Origin: Brevibacillus fluminis
GTDB taxonomy: Bacteria; Bacillota; Bacilli; Brevibacillales; Brevibacillaceae
Direction: 5' to 3'
Length of the DNA stretch: 64,000 nucleotides
Assembly (NCBI RefSeq): GCF_003710825.1
Contig: NZ_RHHQ01000008.1
Coordinates: 496,001-560,000 of the forward strand
Positions 36,844-46,373 of the stretch are shown here, piece by piece (the first letter of the stretch is position 1; each line of letters begins with the position of its first letter). The notes under the pieces were generated by a model, which saw only the letters and a program-made list of their open reading frames with translations, did not search any database and had not been told where the DNA came from. The translations under genes were made by a program, and so were the position numbers.

Positions 36844-38461
36844 CTCCGCTTGGCATCACATTTTCCATGTTTTCTTTATCCGCGATCACCGTTCGGTTTC
36901 TTCCCGTTTCTTTTGCTCGATATAAGGCTTGATCCGCCATATGGATCAATTCTTGGACTGTCCCGGCGTGTTCAGGGAAATGCGCGATGCCCGCTGAAAC
37001 GGTAATTGTTCGCCCGATCGGATTTTCGCTATTTTCCAGCTCCAACCGAATCCGTTCGGCAATCCGATACGTTTCCTCGATCGTCGCATGGGGAATCAAC
37101 GCAATGAATTCCTCGCCTCCAAAGCGGCAGCACGTATCCCCCGGCCTTACCGTTGATGCGAGCAGCGTCGCAAAATGCCGCAGCACCGCATCACCGACAG
37201 GATGCCCAAATGTATCATTGATGGTTTTAAAACGATCGATATCCATCACGATGAGGGAAAACGGCGCTTCCTCCACGATCCGCTTGCTCATGATCGTTTC
37301 AAGTGTTCGTCGATTGGCTAATCCGGTTAGCGGGTCTGTCGACGCATCGAGTGTCAGTTGATCCGTTTGCCTTTTGATCTCAACCAGTGCATAGCAAATC
37401 GCCTCGGTCAATAAACTGGCCTCCCGATTCCAATCCAGTCTTTTTTCAGGCAACTCAATGTTTGCCGTCCCGACTTTGCTTACGCAATTTGCGAGCTCTG
37501 TAAATGGTTCCGCGAGCTTGCGGGCAAGGATGATCGCGAGGAGCGCCACAACCAGGAATGGCGGCAGCATATAAAGCAGCATGGTGTTGATATGTTGCTT
37601 CAGTTGTTCATTCACAAAATCTGTCGGCGATACGACAGCGACACCCCAGCCGTTCTCCCGTACTTTAACGTATCCTGCCAGCATTTCCTCACCATGCAAA
37701 TTGACCATCCGTTCACTTCCGCTTTGTCCTGCAATGAGCTTGTGGACAACCGTGTTGGCGCTTATATCCTCACCGATTCGTTTTTTGTCGCGGTGGAACA
37801 GCAGCCTGCCATCGGACGCGACGATGTAAAAATAAGACCCCCATTTATCGGTCGGATTACTGTCAAAAATCATATTCAAGATGTTTTTTTCGTTTAGGTA
37901 AATCGTTCCTCCGATAAACCCGCGATAGTTCCCATTCCCATCAAAAATAGGCTGACTCATGAAGAGGATCAGACGCTTGCTTTTCGTCGTGATGTATGGC
38001 TTGGACAAATACGGTTTTTTCGCAGCCAAGGCCGCTTTCGCTTCCTCCGCCACAATCGGATTTCCTATCGTTCCTGCCGTAATGGGTGAGGCGTTCTGTA
38101 CGATCCCATTCTCATTCACCAATACAAGGGAATTAAAATAATTGCTGCTATGGCGCATCAGCTCTAGCTGGGCGGTCACATCGGCCGTATCCATCGTTTT
38201 CACCTTAGACAGCACCTCTGCAGAATAAAGCAGGCTGCTCCGCATCGATTTGAATAGGGAATCGATCGTTTGCCCCATCTTGACGGCGCTTGAATAATTT
38301 AAGGTCAGTGTCGTGTCAATCAGGGTACGTTTTTTAGACTGGTACGATGCAGCAATCAAAATGGTTACCGTCAATACGACGGAAAGGGAGACAAGCGTCG
38401 TCATCAGTGTAGCCAAGCTGATCTTTTTTTGACTGGATACTGTAAATTTAAAGACAGGCAT
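36836..38461 (-). CDS. Membrane-bound diguanylate cyclase (dCache-GGDEF)
   Basis: Makes cyclic di-GMP from two GTP in response to an external signal. 541 residues: helix 1 (ISLATLMTTLVSLSVVLTVTILIAA), an extracellular dCache domain (~55-285), helix 2 (MLLYMLPPFLVVALLAIILA), a short HAMP-like linker, and a GGDEF domain (~375-530). The active-site loop is RFGGEEF, a catalytically competent form, and R-P-G-D lies five residues before it, matching the RxxD product-inhibition site. No EAL domain. AAGGAG precedes the ATG by seven bases. Its terminator overlaps the stop codon, so it is monocistronic. Confidence 0.95.
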   Translation of the reverse strand: MPVFKFTVSSQKKISLATLMTTLVSLSVVLTVTILIAASYQSKKRTLIDTTLTLNYSSAVKMGQTIDSLFKSMRSSLLYSAEVLSKVKTMDTADVTAQLELMRHSSNYFNSLVLVNENGIVQNASPITAGTIGNPIVAEEAKAALAAKKPYLSKPYITTKSKRLILFMSQPIFDGNGNYRGFIGGTIYLNEKNILNMIFDSNPTDKWGSYFYIVASDGRLLFHRDKKRIGEDISANTVVHKLIAGQSGSERMVNLHGEEMLAGYVKVRENGWGVAVVSPTDFVNEQLKQHINTMLLYMLPPFLVVALLAIILARKLAEPFTELANCVSKVGTANIELPEKRLDWNREASLLTEAICYALVEIKRQTDQLTLDASTDPLTGLANRRTLETIMSKRIVEEAPFSLIVMDIDRFKTINDTFGHPVGDAVLRHFATLLASTVRPGDTCCRFGGEEFIALIPHATIEETYRIAERIRLELENSENPIGRTITVSAGIAHFPEHAGTVQELIHMADQALYRAKETGRNRTVIADKENMENVMPSGER

Positions 38462-38631
38462 ACAATAGCTCCTTCACACAAACTCTGACAAAAAGTGTAG
38501 TCCCAAAGTCACAAAATGAATTATACGTGATGATAATTACGATTCGCTATCATAAAAATATTTTTTATTATTTAAATTTATTCTTTTGAACACTATTAAA
38601 AAGAAAGAGCTTCCTTTCATTTTTCAATGCA

Positions 38632-38679
38632 CAAAAAAAGGTGCCAAGCATAGGAATTCACCTTTGCTTGGCACCTTTT
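38632..38679 (-). terminator. Terminator of the gabT-gabD transcript
   Basis: GGTGCCAAGCAAAGG with its complement CCTATGCTTGGCACC around ATTC, followed on the minus strand by seven T residues; 15 bases after the gabD stop codon. Confidence 0.9.
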
Positions 38680-38693
38680 GAATATGCATGCAA

Positions 38694-40118
38694 TTACAGC
38701 TTGATCGCGATCAATTTCAATTCTGTCATTTCTTCAACCGCGTATTTGATACCCTCTTTGCCCACACCGCTGTCTTTCACGCCGCCATATGGCATGTGGT
38801 CAACGCGGAATGTTGGCACGTCATTGATCATGACGCCGCCTGCTTCGAGCTCATCCGCAGCTTTCATCGCTTTGGTGATATCGTTGGTGTAGATACCTGC
38901 TTGCAAGCCGTAACGGGAATCGTTGACTTGTGCAATCCCCTCTTCGACCGAGGAAATTTTGGTTACCACAACGATTGGACCGAATATTTCCTGGCAGGAG
39001 CACTTCACGGTGCTCGCTACGTTTGTCAGGATGGTTGGTGCAAACAGACGGTCGCTGACCGCTTTGCCGCCTGTAACGATGTTGGCGCCATTTGCTACCG
39101 CATCTGCTACCCACTCGCCCATACGTGCATGGTCTTTCGGGGAGATGACGGAAGACATGTCTGTCGCTTCGTCCATTGGGTTGCCCAAAACAAGCTTCTC
39201 AGTAGCTGCCTTGAACTTCTCGAGGAACTCCTCGTATTTGCTTTCATGCACATAAACACGTTGCAGGGAGATGCACACCTGTCCAGAGAAGGAGAATGCA
39301 CCCATGACGCAACGGTCGATCAGCGCTTGGCTGATTTCCACGTTTTCATCGATGATCAGGCCCGCGTTGGAACCGAGCTCCAGTGTTACGCGTTTCAGAC
39401 CTGCTTTATTACGCATTGCGATACCGACTTCAGGACTACCGGTGAAGGTGATTTTCGCTACGCGATCGTCTTTCACCAGTTTTTCTCCAACGACGGAGCC
39501 TTTGCCTGGCAAGATGTTCAGCGCACCCGCTGGCAAGCCAGCTTCTGCGAAAATTTCAGCCAGAACCAAAGACGACAACGGTGTTTGGCTCGCTGGCTTC
39601 AACACAACGGTGTTACCTGCAGCGAATGCAGGTCCCAGTTTGTGTGCAACCAGGTTGAACGGGAAGTTGAACGGCGTGATTGCGCCGACTACGCCGATCG
39701 GTTTGCGAACGGTGAAGGCAAGGCGGCCTTCGCCACCTGGCGCCGCATCGAGCGGAACGGTTTCGCCGTGGATGCGTTTTGCTTCCTCAGCCGCGAATTT
39801 GTAGGTTTGGATCGTACGGGCAACTTCGCCACGACCGGTTTTGATCGGTTTTGCTGCTTCTGTAGCGAGGATTTGCGCCAGCTCTTCCTTGCGCGCTTCC
39901 ATGATCGCTACGACTTTTTCCAGAATGGCTGCGCGTTGGCTTGCCGGATATTTGCTGAATGCTTTCCCTGCGTCTTTCGCAGCTTGGATCGCTTCATCTA
40001 CATCCGCTTCGTCCGCTTGGCCGATTTCTGCGATGAGTTCGCCGGAGAAAGGGGAGTACAGCGGTGTGTACTCCTTAGCCTCTTTCCATTGACCGTTGAT
40101 ATAAAGATGTTTTTTCAT
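38694..40118 (-). CDS. gabD: Aldehyde dehydrogenase, probable succinate-semialdehyde dehydrogenase
   Basis: Would oxidise succinate semialdehyde, the GabT product, to succinate. 474 residues with N151 (PFNFP), E247 (LELGSNAG) and catalytic C282 (SGQVCISLQRV). The C-terminal NDVPTFRVDHMPYGGVKDSG segment places it in the lactaldehyde/SSADH-like branch, so the substrate assignment rests mainly on its place 22 bases behind gabT. Codons end in T/A more often than in neighbouring genes, as expected for a strongly expressed gene. It is transcribed from the sigma-54 promoter upstream of gabT and ends at a strong terminator. Confidence 0.88.
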   Translation of the reverse strand: MKKHLYINGQWKEAKEYTPLYSPFSGELIAEIGQADEADVDEAIQAAKDAGKAFSKYPASQRAAILEKVVAIMEARKEELAQILATEAAKPIKTGRGEVARTIQTYKFAAEEAKRIHGETVPLDAAPGGEGRLAFTVRKPIGVVGAITPFNFPFNLVAHKLGPAFAAGNTVVLKPASQTPLSSLVLAEIFAEAGLPAGALNILPGKGSVVGEKLVKDDRVAKITFTGSPEVGIAMRNKAGLKRVTLELGSNAGLIIDENVEISQALIDRCVMGAFSFSGQVCISLQRVYVHESKYEEFLEKFKAATEKLVLGNPMDEATDMSSVISPKDHARMGEWVADAVANGANIVTGGKAVSDRLFAPTILTNVASTVKCSCQEIFGPIVVVTKISSVEEGIAQVNDSRYGLQAGIYTNDITKAMKAADELEAGGVMINDVPTFRVDHMPYGGVKDSGVGKEGIKYAVEEMTELKLIAIKL

Positions 40119-40140
40119 GAAAGAGTCCCTCCTGCTAAAA

Positions 40141-41490
40141 TTAGTTGGTTACGTAGACGCTTTTCAGCACGTCGGTCATGATGTCCAGACCTTCTTGCAA
40201 TTGTTCGTCAGTGATTACCAGTGGAGACAAGAAACGGATGATGTTTCCGTTCACACCAGCGGACAAGCAGATTACGCCAGACTCGTAGCAGCCTTTGATG
40301 AGTTTGCCTACCAGCTCTTTCGCAGGTGCGCCTGTTGCAGGATCTACAAACTCTACTGCGCACATAGCGCCCAATCCGCGAACATCGCCGATAACAGGGA
40401 ACTCAGCTTGCAGAGCGGAGAAGTGGTTGCGGATGGTTTCGCCGATTTTTTGGGAACGGCCAGCCAGATCTTCGCGCTCCATTTTTTCGATAACAGCCAG
40501 TGCTGCCACGCAAGCGAGCGGGGAACCGTTGTACGTACCGCCGATTTCGCCCGGGTTTGGTGCATCCATAACTTCTGCACGGCCAGTTACCGCACTGATT
40601 GGCATACCTGCTGCGATCGATTTGGACATGGTCATGATGTCAGGTACAACGTCGAATTGAGAGATTGCGAACATAGAACCTGTACGGCAGAAACCGGTTT
40701 GGATCTCGTCTGCGATGAACAGGATGCCGTTCTTTTTGCAGAATTCGACAACGCCTTGGACGAATTTTTTCGGAGGAACGATGAATCCGCCTTCGCCTTG
40801 TACTGGCTCCATGATGACAGCCGCAACTTCTTCAGCAGCAACTTCAGTCAAGAAGAATTCTTCGAACTGCTTCAGGCAGAAATCTACGTACTCATCATCT
40901 GTCATGGAAGCTGGTTTGTGGAACGGATATGGGAATGGAGCTTTGTATGTCGCTGGTGCGAATGGCCCCATTTGGAATTTGTAAGGTTTTACTTTGCTTG
41001 TCAAGGACATACCGAGCAAGGTACGGCCATGGAACGCGCGGGTAAAGGAAACGATACCAGGGCGGCCTGTAAATTTACGAGCGATTTTAACTGCATTCTC
41101 AACCGCTTCCGCACCGGAGTTAGCGAACATGGTTTTCTTTTCATGTGTACCAGGCGTGATTTGGTTCAGCTTTTCAGCCAGTTGGATGTAAGATTCGTAC
41201 ATAGCAACGTTGAAGCCTGGGTGGATCAATTTCTCAGCTTGTGCTTTCACTGCTGCCACAACTTCCTCTGGGCAATGACCTGCGTTCACAGTACCGATAG
41301 CAGCTGCAAAATCGATGAAGGTGTTGCCGTCAACGTCAGTCAGCAGCGCGCCTTTACCGGATTCAGCGACAACTGGAGTCAGGTTGCTGATCCCTTTTGC
41401 TACGCTTTGTTGTCTTCTTTCGGTGATAGCTTTTGCTTTTGGTCCTGGTACGCCAGCGGATACGTTCACGAATTTACGTTGTTTCGACAT
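40141..41490 (-). CDS. gabT: 4-aminobutyrate aminotransferase
   Basis: PLP enzyme that moves the amino group of GABA to 2-oxoglutarate, giving succinate semialdehyde and glutamate. 449 residues, class III aminotransferase. The PLP lysine is K290 in TMSKSIAAGMPISAV; FANSGAEAVENAVKIAR and FIADEIQTGFCRTG are the usual cofactor-binding motifs, and GGTYNGSPLACVAALAV is the conserved loop. GAGGAGAGG precedes the ATG. The sigma-54 promoter 80 bases upstream, three enhancer-like elements and the divergent-free, same-strand activator gene behind them match the sigma-54/GabR control of gabT known from Bacillus thuringiensis. Codon use is less GC-rich than in neighbours. Confidence 0.95.
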   Translation of the reverse strand: MSKQRKFVNVSAGVPGPKAKAITERRQQSVAKGISNLTPVVAESGKGALLTDVDGNTFIDFAAAIGTVNAGHCPEEVVAAVKAQAEKLIHPGFNVAMYESYIQLAEKLNQITPGTHEKKTMFANSGAEAVENAVKIARKFTGRPGIVSFTRAFHGRTLLGMSLTSKVKPYKFQMGPFAPATYKAPFPYPFHKPASMTDDEYVDFCLKQFEEFFLTEVAAEEVAAVIMEPVQGEGGFIVPPKKFVQGVVEFCKKNGILFIADEIQTGFCRTGSMFAISQFDVVPDIMTMSKSIAAGMPISAVTGRAEVMDAPNPGEIGGTYNGSPLACVAALAVIEKMEREDLAGRSQKIGETIRNHFSALQAEFPVIGDVRGLGAMCAVEFVDPATGAPAKELVGKLIKGCYESGVICLSAGVNGNIIRFLSPLVITDEQLQEGLDIMTDVLKSVYVTN

Positions 41491-41569
41491 GTTAACTTTC
41501 CTCTCCTCTATGGCAAAGTGTTTTAAAAACGAATGAAAGATGGTTGGTGCGACCTCACTCTTTTATATT

Positions 41570-41586
41570 AGCAAAAAGCGTGCCAA
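41570..41586 (-). promoter_or_regulatory. Sigma-54 (-24/-12) promoter of gabT-gabD
   Basis: Minus strand TTGGCACG-CTTT-TTGCT, an essentially perfect match to the -24/-12 consensus (TGGCAC-N5-TTGCW). It lies 80 bases upstream of the gabT ATG, and a sigma-54 activator is encoded immediately upstream. Confidence 0.92.
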
Positions 41587-41638
41587 ACTAACCAAGCCTA
41601 GTTTTACGCATTTTTGCATAACGCTTTCATTGATATTA

Positions 41639-41703
41639 TTCAAAAATGAATTAAAACCCGATAGATGCTCGATTCATTTTTGAATTAACGTTTCACTTTT
41701 GAA
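41639..41703. promoter_or_regulatory. Three upstream activator elements TTCA-N4-TGAA
   Basis: TTCAAAAATGAA (41639-41650), TTCATTTTTGAA (41673-41684) and TTCACTTTTGAA (41692-41703), 53-117 bases upstream of the -24 element. The last one abuts the stop codon of the activator gene. They are suitable binding sites for the TyrR/RocR-like helix-turn-helix of that activator. Confidence 0.75.
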
Positions 41704-43104
41704 TTATTGCCTCACGCGGTACTTTTGCAGCTTGCGTACGACCGATGGCTGGCTGATTCCAAGCAGATCCGCCATCTCCGCTGTCGTGCGGCACCGTTCT
41801 GCTGCATAGCGCACCCATTTTTCCTCGACCTGCTCGATCGCTTCCTTCAACGACACGCCCGAAACGCTCGGATCGATGTTGACCTGATGATCGGACACGG
41901 CGCGAATTTCTAGTGGCAGATGGGCCACCGCGATGACATCTTCATCGGCTGTAACCACCATCCGCTCTAGCACGTTTTCCAGCTCGCGCACATTGCCCGG
42001 CCAGTCATAATGCAAAAGTGCCGCTGTCGTTTGCGCATCGAGCCGCTTGTTCATCCCGTACCGCTCATTCAGCGTGCGGATGACCACCTTCAAGAGAGCC
42101 GCGATATCTTCCGGGCGATTGCGCAAAGGCGGGACTTGGATCGGAACGACATTCAAGCGGAAGTACAAATCTTGTCGGAACTTCCCTTCCTTCACCATCT
42201 TGCCAAGGTCGCGGTTGGTCGCCGCGATCAGACGGAAATCAACATCGCGGTACGTGGTGCTGCCGATCCGCTGCAGCCGTTTTTCCTGAATGACCTTGAG
42301 CAGCTTGGCCTGCAGCGTCAAGGGCAGCTCGCCGAGCTCATCCAAAAAGAGCGTGCCTTCATTGGCAAGCTCGATAATGCCCGGTTTGCCCGATTTGCCC
42401 GCACCTGTGAATGCACCCGCCTCATACCCGAACAGCTCCGACTCCAAAAGCCCTTCCGGAATCGAGCCGCAGTTGATCTCAACGAACTGCCCGGCCTGCC
42501 GTCGGCTGTTCCGGTGAATCTCCTTGGCGATGACGTTTTTGCCGACGCCCGACTCGCCCAGAACAAGCACATTGGAATCGACCACCGCCACTTTCTTGAT
42601 CAGGCGGTCGATCGCCTTCATCGGTTCGCTTACGGCGACAAAGCCCTCATTGTTCTTTTCACGCAGCTCCTCGATCTCGCTCTCGAACTGCTTCAGCTGC
42701 TCGGTCATGCTCTCATACCGCCGCTTCAGCTCGAGAATTTCAGTCAAATCATGCGAATAGTTCACAACGGCTTCAAGCGTGCCATCCGGCGCAAAAATCG
42801 GATGGGCGGATACCATCAGCTTTTGCCCCTTGTTCGTTTCCTGCAAAATCGTTCGCGGCTCGCCGTCATCGATCACCATCCGGGTGACAGAAGGGGAGAA
42901 AATCTTTTCCCGCTCCATCTCGATGACGTTTTTGCCCAATAAATCTTCTTTATCCATGCCGTACATCTCTTTGCAGGATTCGCCGATCAGGCGGATGTAG
43001 CCCTCGCCGTCTGTGATCAGCAAATGGTCGCGGGACGTGTCCACAATTCCTTCGAGGACGAACCGCCCCCAACGCCCAGCCAACTCAATCTCTTTATCTT
43101 TCAC
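41704..43104 (-). CDS. Sigma-54-dependent transcriptional activator with PAS sensor (GabR/RocR-like)
   Basis: Bacterial enhancer-binding protein that would switch on gabT-gabD. PAS domain (~20-130: LITDGEGYIRLIGESCKEMYG...), a coiled linker, a AAA+ core with Walker A GESGVGKN, the sigma-54 contact motif GAFTGAGKS, Walker B TLFLDELGEL, and a C-terminal TyrR/Fis-type helix-turn-helix (TTAEMADLLGISQPSVVRKLQKY). I favour GTG 43104 (GAAGGTGGTG six bases upstream, ~466 residues); an ATG at 43152 is possible. A longer frame to 43245 crosses the chemoreceptor terminator and is unlikely. The effector sensed by the PAS domain (GABA, succinate semialdehyde or other) is unknown. Confidence 0.92.
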   Translation of the reverse strand: MKDKEIELAGRWGRFVLEGIVDTSRDHLLITDGEGYIRLIGESCKEMYGMDKEDLLGKNVIEMEREKIFSPSVTRMVIDDGEPRTILQETNKGQKLMVSAHPIFAPDGTLEAVVNYSHDLTEILELKRRYESMTEQLKQFESEIEELREKNNEGFVAVSEPMKAIDRLIKKVAVVDSNVLVLGESGVGKNVIAKEIHRNSRRQAGQFVEINCGSIPEGLLESELFGYEAGAFTGAGKSGKPGIIELANEGTLFLDELGELPLTLQAKLLKVIQEKRLQRIGSTTYRDVDFRLIAATNRDLGKMVKEGKFRQDLYFRLNVVPIQVPPLRNRPEDIAALLKVVIRTLNERYGMNKRLDAQTTAALLHYDWPGNVRELENVLERMVVTADEDVIAVAHLPLEIRAVSDHQVNIDPSVSGVSLKEAIEQVEEKWVRYAAERCRTTAEMADLLGISQPSVVRKLQKYRVRQ

Positions 43105-43194
43105 TCGCAACACCACCTTCGATGCGCTGCGCACGCGATCCTTTTTCTTCATTATAACGCATAATCGGCATCGCTTCTGAACTCTCTTTTGGAA

Positions 43195-43231
43195 AAGTGA
43201 CAGCCGTTCCCATTGCAAACAGGAACGGCTG
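43195..43231 (-). terminator. Terminator of the third chemoreceptor gene
   Basis: CAGCCGTTCC (43201-43210) and exact complement GGAACGGCTG (43222-43231), 11-base loop, short T-rich tail on the minus strand. Confidence 0.7.
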
Positions 43232-43261
43232 CGGTTCTTGGTCATGACCTTGACGTGTACC

Positions 43262-44956
43262 CTATACTTTGAATTTTCCTACAAGCTCTTGAAGCTCTTC
43301 GGCCATTTTGGCAAGTGCTTCGGCGGATGACGTAATTTCTTCCATCGAAGCCAACTGCTCCTGTGAGGCTGCGGAAACGTTTTGTGTTCCCGATGCGGCA
43401 GCTTCTGCAACACCTTGAATCTGCGCAATCGATTGTACAACCTGATCCGTGCCAGTCGATACCCCCTTCGATAAGGTTGACACATGGCTGCTTTTTTCAG
43501 CGACGAAACGGACCGAACTTTGAATATGTGCGAAAGATTGACCTGCGGCGTTCACCACCTTGATTCCTTCCGCCACTTCCTTGGTCCCTTTCTCCATGGC
43601 ATGAACCACTTTAGCCGTTTCGGTTTGGATGGTTGTAATCAAAGCAGAAATTTGCTGTGACGAGCTTGAAGATTGCTCTGCCAGCTTGCGTACCTCATTG
43701 GCAACGACAGCGAATCCTCTTCCGTGTTCACCAGCACGCGCAGCCTCAATCGCAGCATTCAAGGCCAAAAGATTTGTCTCAGCAGCGATGCTCGTAATGA
43801 CATTAATGATGTTTCCGATTTCCCCGGATTTTTCTCCGAGACCTGTTACCACAGCCGCCAATCCCTGAATCGTCGTATGAATCTCATTCATTTGGGTAAC
43901 CGCTTGTCCGATCGACTGGTTTCCTGCTATCGAAGCGTTGGTTGTCTCTCGTGCTAATTCGGATACGTCCTCAGCCAAGTGAGAGATTTCCTTGACGCCG
44001 CCTGCCATCTCCCTGATTGTGCTTGCGCCTCGATGGACACTTTCTGCCTGCTGTTCTGAACCAGACGCCATTTCCTGAATTGTGGTGCTGATTTCTTCGG
44101 TCGCCTGACTGGTTTGTTCTGCGCTTGCTGTCAACTGTTCCGCGGAAGAAGCGATTTGGAAAACTGCCGCATTTATTTTTTGAATAATCAATTGGAGATT
44201 TTGCAAAAATGAATTGAACCCTTTTGCCAGTTGTGCGATTTCATCCTTGCCTTGCACATGCAGTCGAGCTGTTAAATCCCCTTCATTGCTGGATAGCTCT
44301 TCCATGCGTTTTGCCACAACCAGAAGAGGTTTCAATTTTTTAAAGAGCACGGCGATTGAAACGAACAGAGTCACGGCGATTACTCCAACCAGGACGCTCA
44401 GTACGATGAGATACATGCCCGTTTGTTGTCTCGCTTGATCCGCTTCTGCTTGCGCACGGCTGTTCATCTTTTGCTGAAACTCTTCGATCGGCTTCATGAT
44501 GATGCTTTTTTTCTGGTCGTACTGATCGTCAAACATCAATTCCCGGGCTTTGTCCAGATCGTTCTGTTCGACAGCCTTCATCGCAGCATCTTCAATGGAC
44601 ACGAGACTATCGGAATTTTGTTTTGCCTGTTCAATCAAGTCAAGCTCATTCTGAGGGGTTTGCAACTCTTTCAGCCTTTCCACGATCCGGTCTCGTGTTT
44701 TTGTTTCATTTACCTCCCGCCAATAGTTGTCCACGTACTGTTTTTTCCCGGACACGGCATATCTTCGCGCCTGTTCTGTCAGATAATCGGAAGCATTGGC
44801 TAGATCAATGCCAAGCTGCTTCAATTCCGACTGTCGTGATAGTGTGGCACGCTCCTTTTCATAACTGGAATTCAACAGTAACACACAAGCTACGATGATG
44901 ATAATGACGGAAACAAACACGCAGGCAATTGCTTTTAACATAGCTGAAATTCTCAT
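43262..44956 (-). CDS. Methyl-accepting chemotaxis protein with CHASE3-like helical sensor
   Basis: Membrane chemoreceptor, 564 residues. Helix 1 ([20 protein letters not shown]), a ~155-residue all-alpha extracellular region ([39 protein letters not shown]..., a pattern seen in CHASE3/4HB sensors), helix 2 ([24 protein letters not shown]), HAMP, and a signalling domain with tip [29 protein letters not shown]. The C-terminus [12 protein letters not shown] has no CheR-tether pentapeptide. It stands alone between two terminators. Ligand unknown. Confidence 0.93.
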   Translation of the reverse strand: MRISAMLKAIACVFVSVIIIIVACVLLLNSSYEKERATLSRQSELKQLGIDLANASDYLTEQARRYAVSGKKQYVDNYWREVNETKTRDRIVERLKELQTPQNELDLIEQAKQNSDSLVSIEDAAMKAVEQNDLDKARELMFDDQYDQKKSIIMKPIEEFQQKMNSRAQAEADQARQQTGMYLIVLSVLVGVIAVTLFVSIAVLFKKLKPLLVVAKRMEELSSNEGDLTARLHVQGKDEIAQLAKGFNSFLQNLQLIIQKINAAVFQIASSAEQLTASAEQTSQATEEISTTIQEMASGSEQQAESVHRGASTIREMAGGVKEISHLAEDVSELARETTNASIAGNQSIGQAVTQMNEIHTTIQGLAAVVTGLGEKSGEIGNIINVITSIAAETNLLALNAAIEAARAGEHGRGFAVVANEVRKLAEQSSSSSQQISALITTIQTETAKVVHAMEKGTKEVAEGIKVVNAAGQSFAHIQSSVRFVAEKSSHVSTLSKGVSTGTDQVVQSIAQIQGVAEAAASGTQNVSAASQEQLASMEEITSSAEALAKMAEELQELVGKFKV

Positions 44957-45084
44957 CGTTTTTCCCCCAGCGAACTGACATTATGTAGATAGGATATATT
45001 TTCCCGCTGGTGTCGAATTTGAAACAGGGGGAAATGTAAATGTTTTGCGAACTGATGAACCGTCTGAAACCAAGCAGCGTACAG

Positions 45085-45112
45085 AAAAAAACCACCGCGT
45101 GGGTGGTTTTCA
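45085..45112 (-). terminator. Terminator of the M42 peptidase gene
   Basis: AACCACC, CACGC loop, GGTGGTT then TTTTT on the minus strand, 14 bases after the stop codon. Confidence 0.85.
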
Positions 45113-45125
45113 TCCTTTGTCAAAA

Positions 45126-46199
45126 CTACAATTTCTCGTGCAGCTGTTCGACGAACGCGACGATCAGCTGAATGGTCAGCTCCATGTCGTCTGTGCGCAC
45201 GCAGCTGATGGCGGAGTGGATGTAACGTGTCGGAATCGAAATGATGCCGGTCACCGCTCCTTTTCCGGTCAGACTGATCGTCCAGGCGTCGGTTCCTCCG
45301 TTCAGCACAACCTCGCGTTGGTACGGGATTTGGCTTGCTTCCGCCACTTGGGCAAGCTTACGCGTCAGTTTTTTCGGCACATTGTTGCCGTGCGAAGTGC
45401 TCGGCGTCCAGTCATAATAGACGAGCGCTGGCCCTTTGCCCAGCTCGACATCGACGACTTTTTCATCCATGCCCGGTGTGCCTCCTGCGAACGTCACATC
45501 GATCGCCAACGCGACGTCCGGTTCGATGGCGAAAGCGGCGGGACCTGCGCCGCGCAAACCGACCTCCTCTTGGACCGAAGCGACGCCATAGACCGTCGGA
45601 CTGATGTTTTTGTCCGCGAGCCGCTTCATCACCTCGATCAAGACTGCGCAGCCAGAGCGGTTGTCCACCGCTTTTCCGGTAAACAGGTTGCTGCCGTTGA
45701 GGAACTGCCCGTCTCTATCAAACGTGATATAGTCCCCGATCTGTACACCAAGCGCTAGCGTTTCTTCCTTGCTGCCTGTTCCCAAGTCGAGATACAGCTC
45801 CTCGATTGGAATTGATTGCTTGGCTTCCTCCGGAGTCACGATATGCGCCGGTTTGCCGCCCGTCAAGCCTTTCACCGGGCCTTTTTCCGTCTGGATCACC
45901 AGCACCTGGTTGAGCACCATCCGATCATCGTGGTAGCCTACGGGATAAAACCAGACGAAGCCCTTCTTGTCGATATGACGGACGATGAAACCGATCTCGT
46001 CCATATGTGCAGCGAGCATCAGCTTCAAGTCGGGATGGCTGCCGTTCTTCACGAAAATCTGGTTACCGAGCGCATCCTCATAATGCTCGTCTACATAAGG
46101 TGCGATCTGCTCTTTCATGTAAGCAGCCACTCTCTCCTCATCACCCGATACGCCGTGTATCGCATCGAGCTGAATCAGGTATTCCTGAATCGTTGGCAT
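45126..46199 (-). CDS. M42-family metallo-aminopeptidase
   Basis: Cytoplasmic di-metal aminopeptidase of the tetrahedral TET/FrvX/YsdC type, 357 residues. Metal and catalytic residues are visible: H in AAHMDEIGF (with the following D), bridging D in TGKAVDNRSGC, catalytic EE in VQEEVGLRG, D in LAIDVTFA and H in TRYIHSAISCV. Starting ATG 46199 has GAGGAGG eight bases upstream; the frame to 46223 has none. It acts on peptide N-termini in the cytosol. No operon partner; the divergent neighbour is a GrpB-like gene. Confidence 0.94.
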   Translation of the reverse strand: MPTIQEYLIQLDAIHGVSGDEERVAAYMKEQIAPYVDEHYEDALGNQIFVKNGSHPDLKLMLAAHMDEIGFIVRHIDKKGFVWFYPVGYHDDRMVLNQVLVIQTEKGPVKGLTGGKPAHIVTPEEAKQSIPIEELYLDLGTGSKEETLALGVQIGDYITFDRDGQFLNGSNLFTGKAVDNRSGCAVLIEVMKRLADKNISPTVYGVASVQEEVGLRGAGPAAFAIEPDVALAIDVTFAGGTPGMDEKVVDVELGKGPALVYYDWTPSTSHGNNVPKKLTRKLAQVAEASQIPYQREVVLNGGTDAWTISLTGKGAVTGIISIPTRYIHSAISCVRTDDMELTIQLIVAFVEQLHEKL

Positions 46200-46373
46200 G
46201 TTCAATCCTCCTCGGTTTATCAAACGGTCTGATTTTTTCGTCTATTTATATTATAAAGAACAAACCGGGGTCAGATTTTCGTTTTCCCAGCACAAAATCT
46301 GCACGATTCTATCGTTTTTGATTGTTTGCATGAATGGTTTTCTTATTCGATAATTGCTGAGGGAGGGTACGCC

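Noticed and set aside
38688..41526. Two long plus-strand open frames (497 and 469 codons) opposite gabD and gabT
   Set aside because: Both are antisense shadows of well-supported enzymes. Composition is rich in C, H, W, F and R, with no recognisable fold and no promoter or ribosome site.
43104..43245. Longer start for the sigma-54 activator at 43245
   Set aside because: The added residues would be encoded across the chemoreceptor terminator hairpin and lack a ribosome site.
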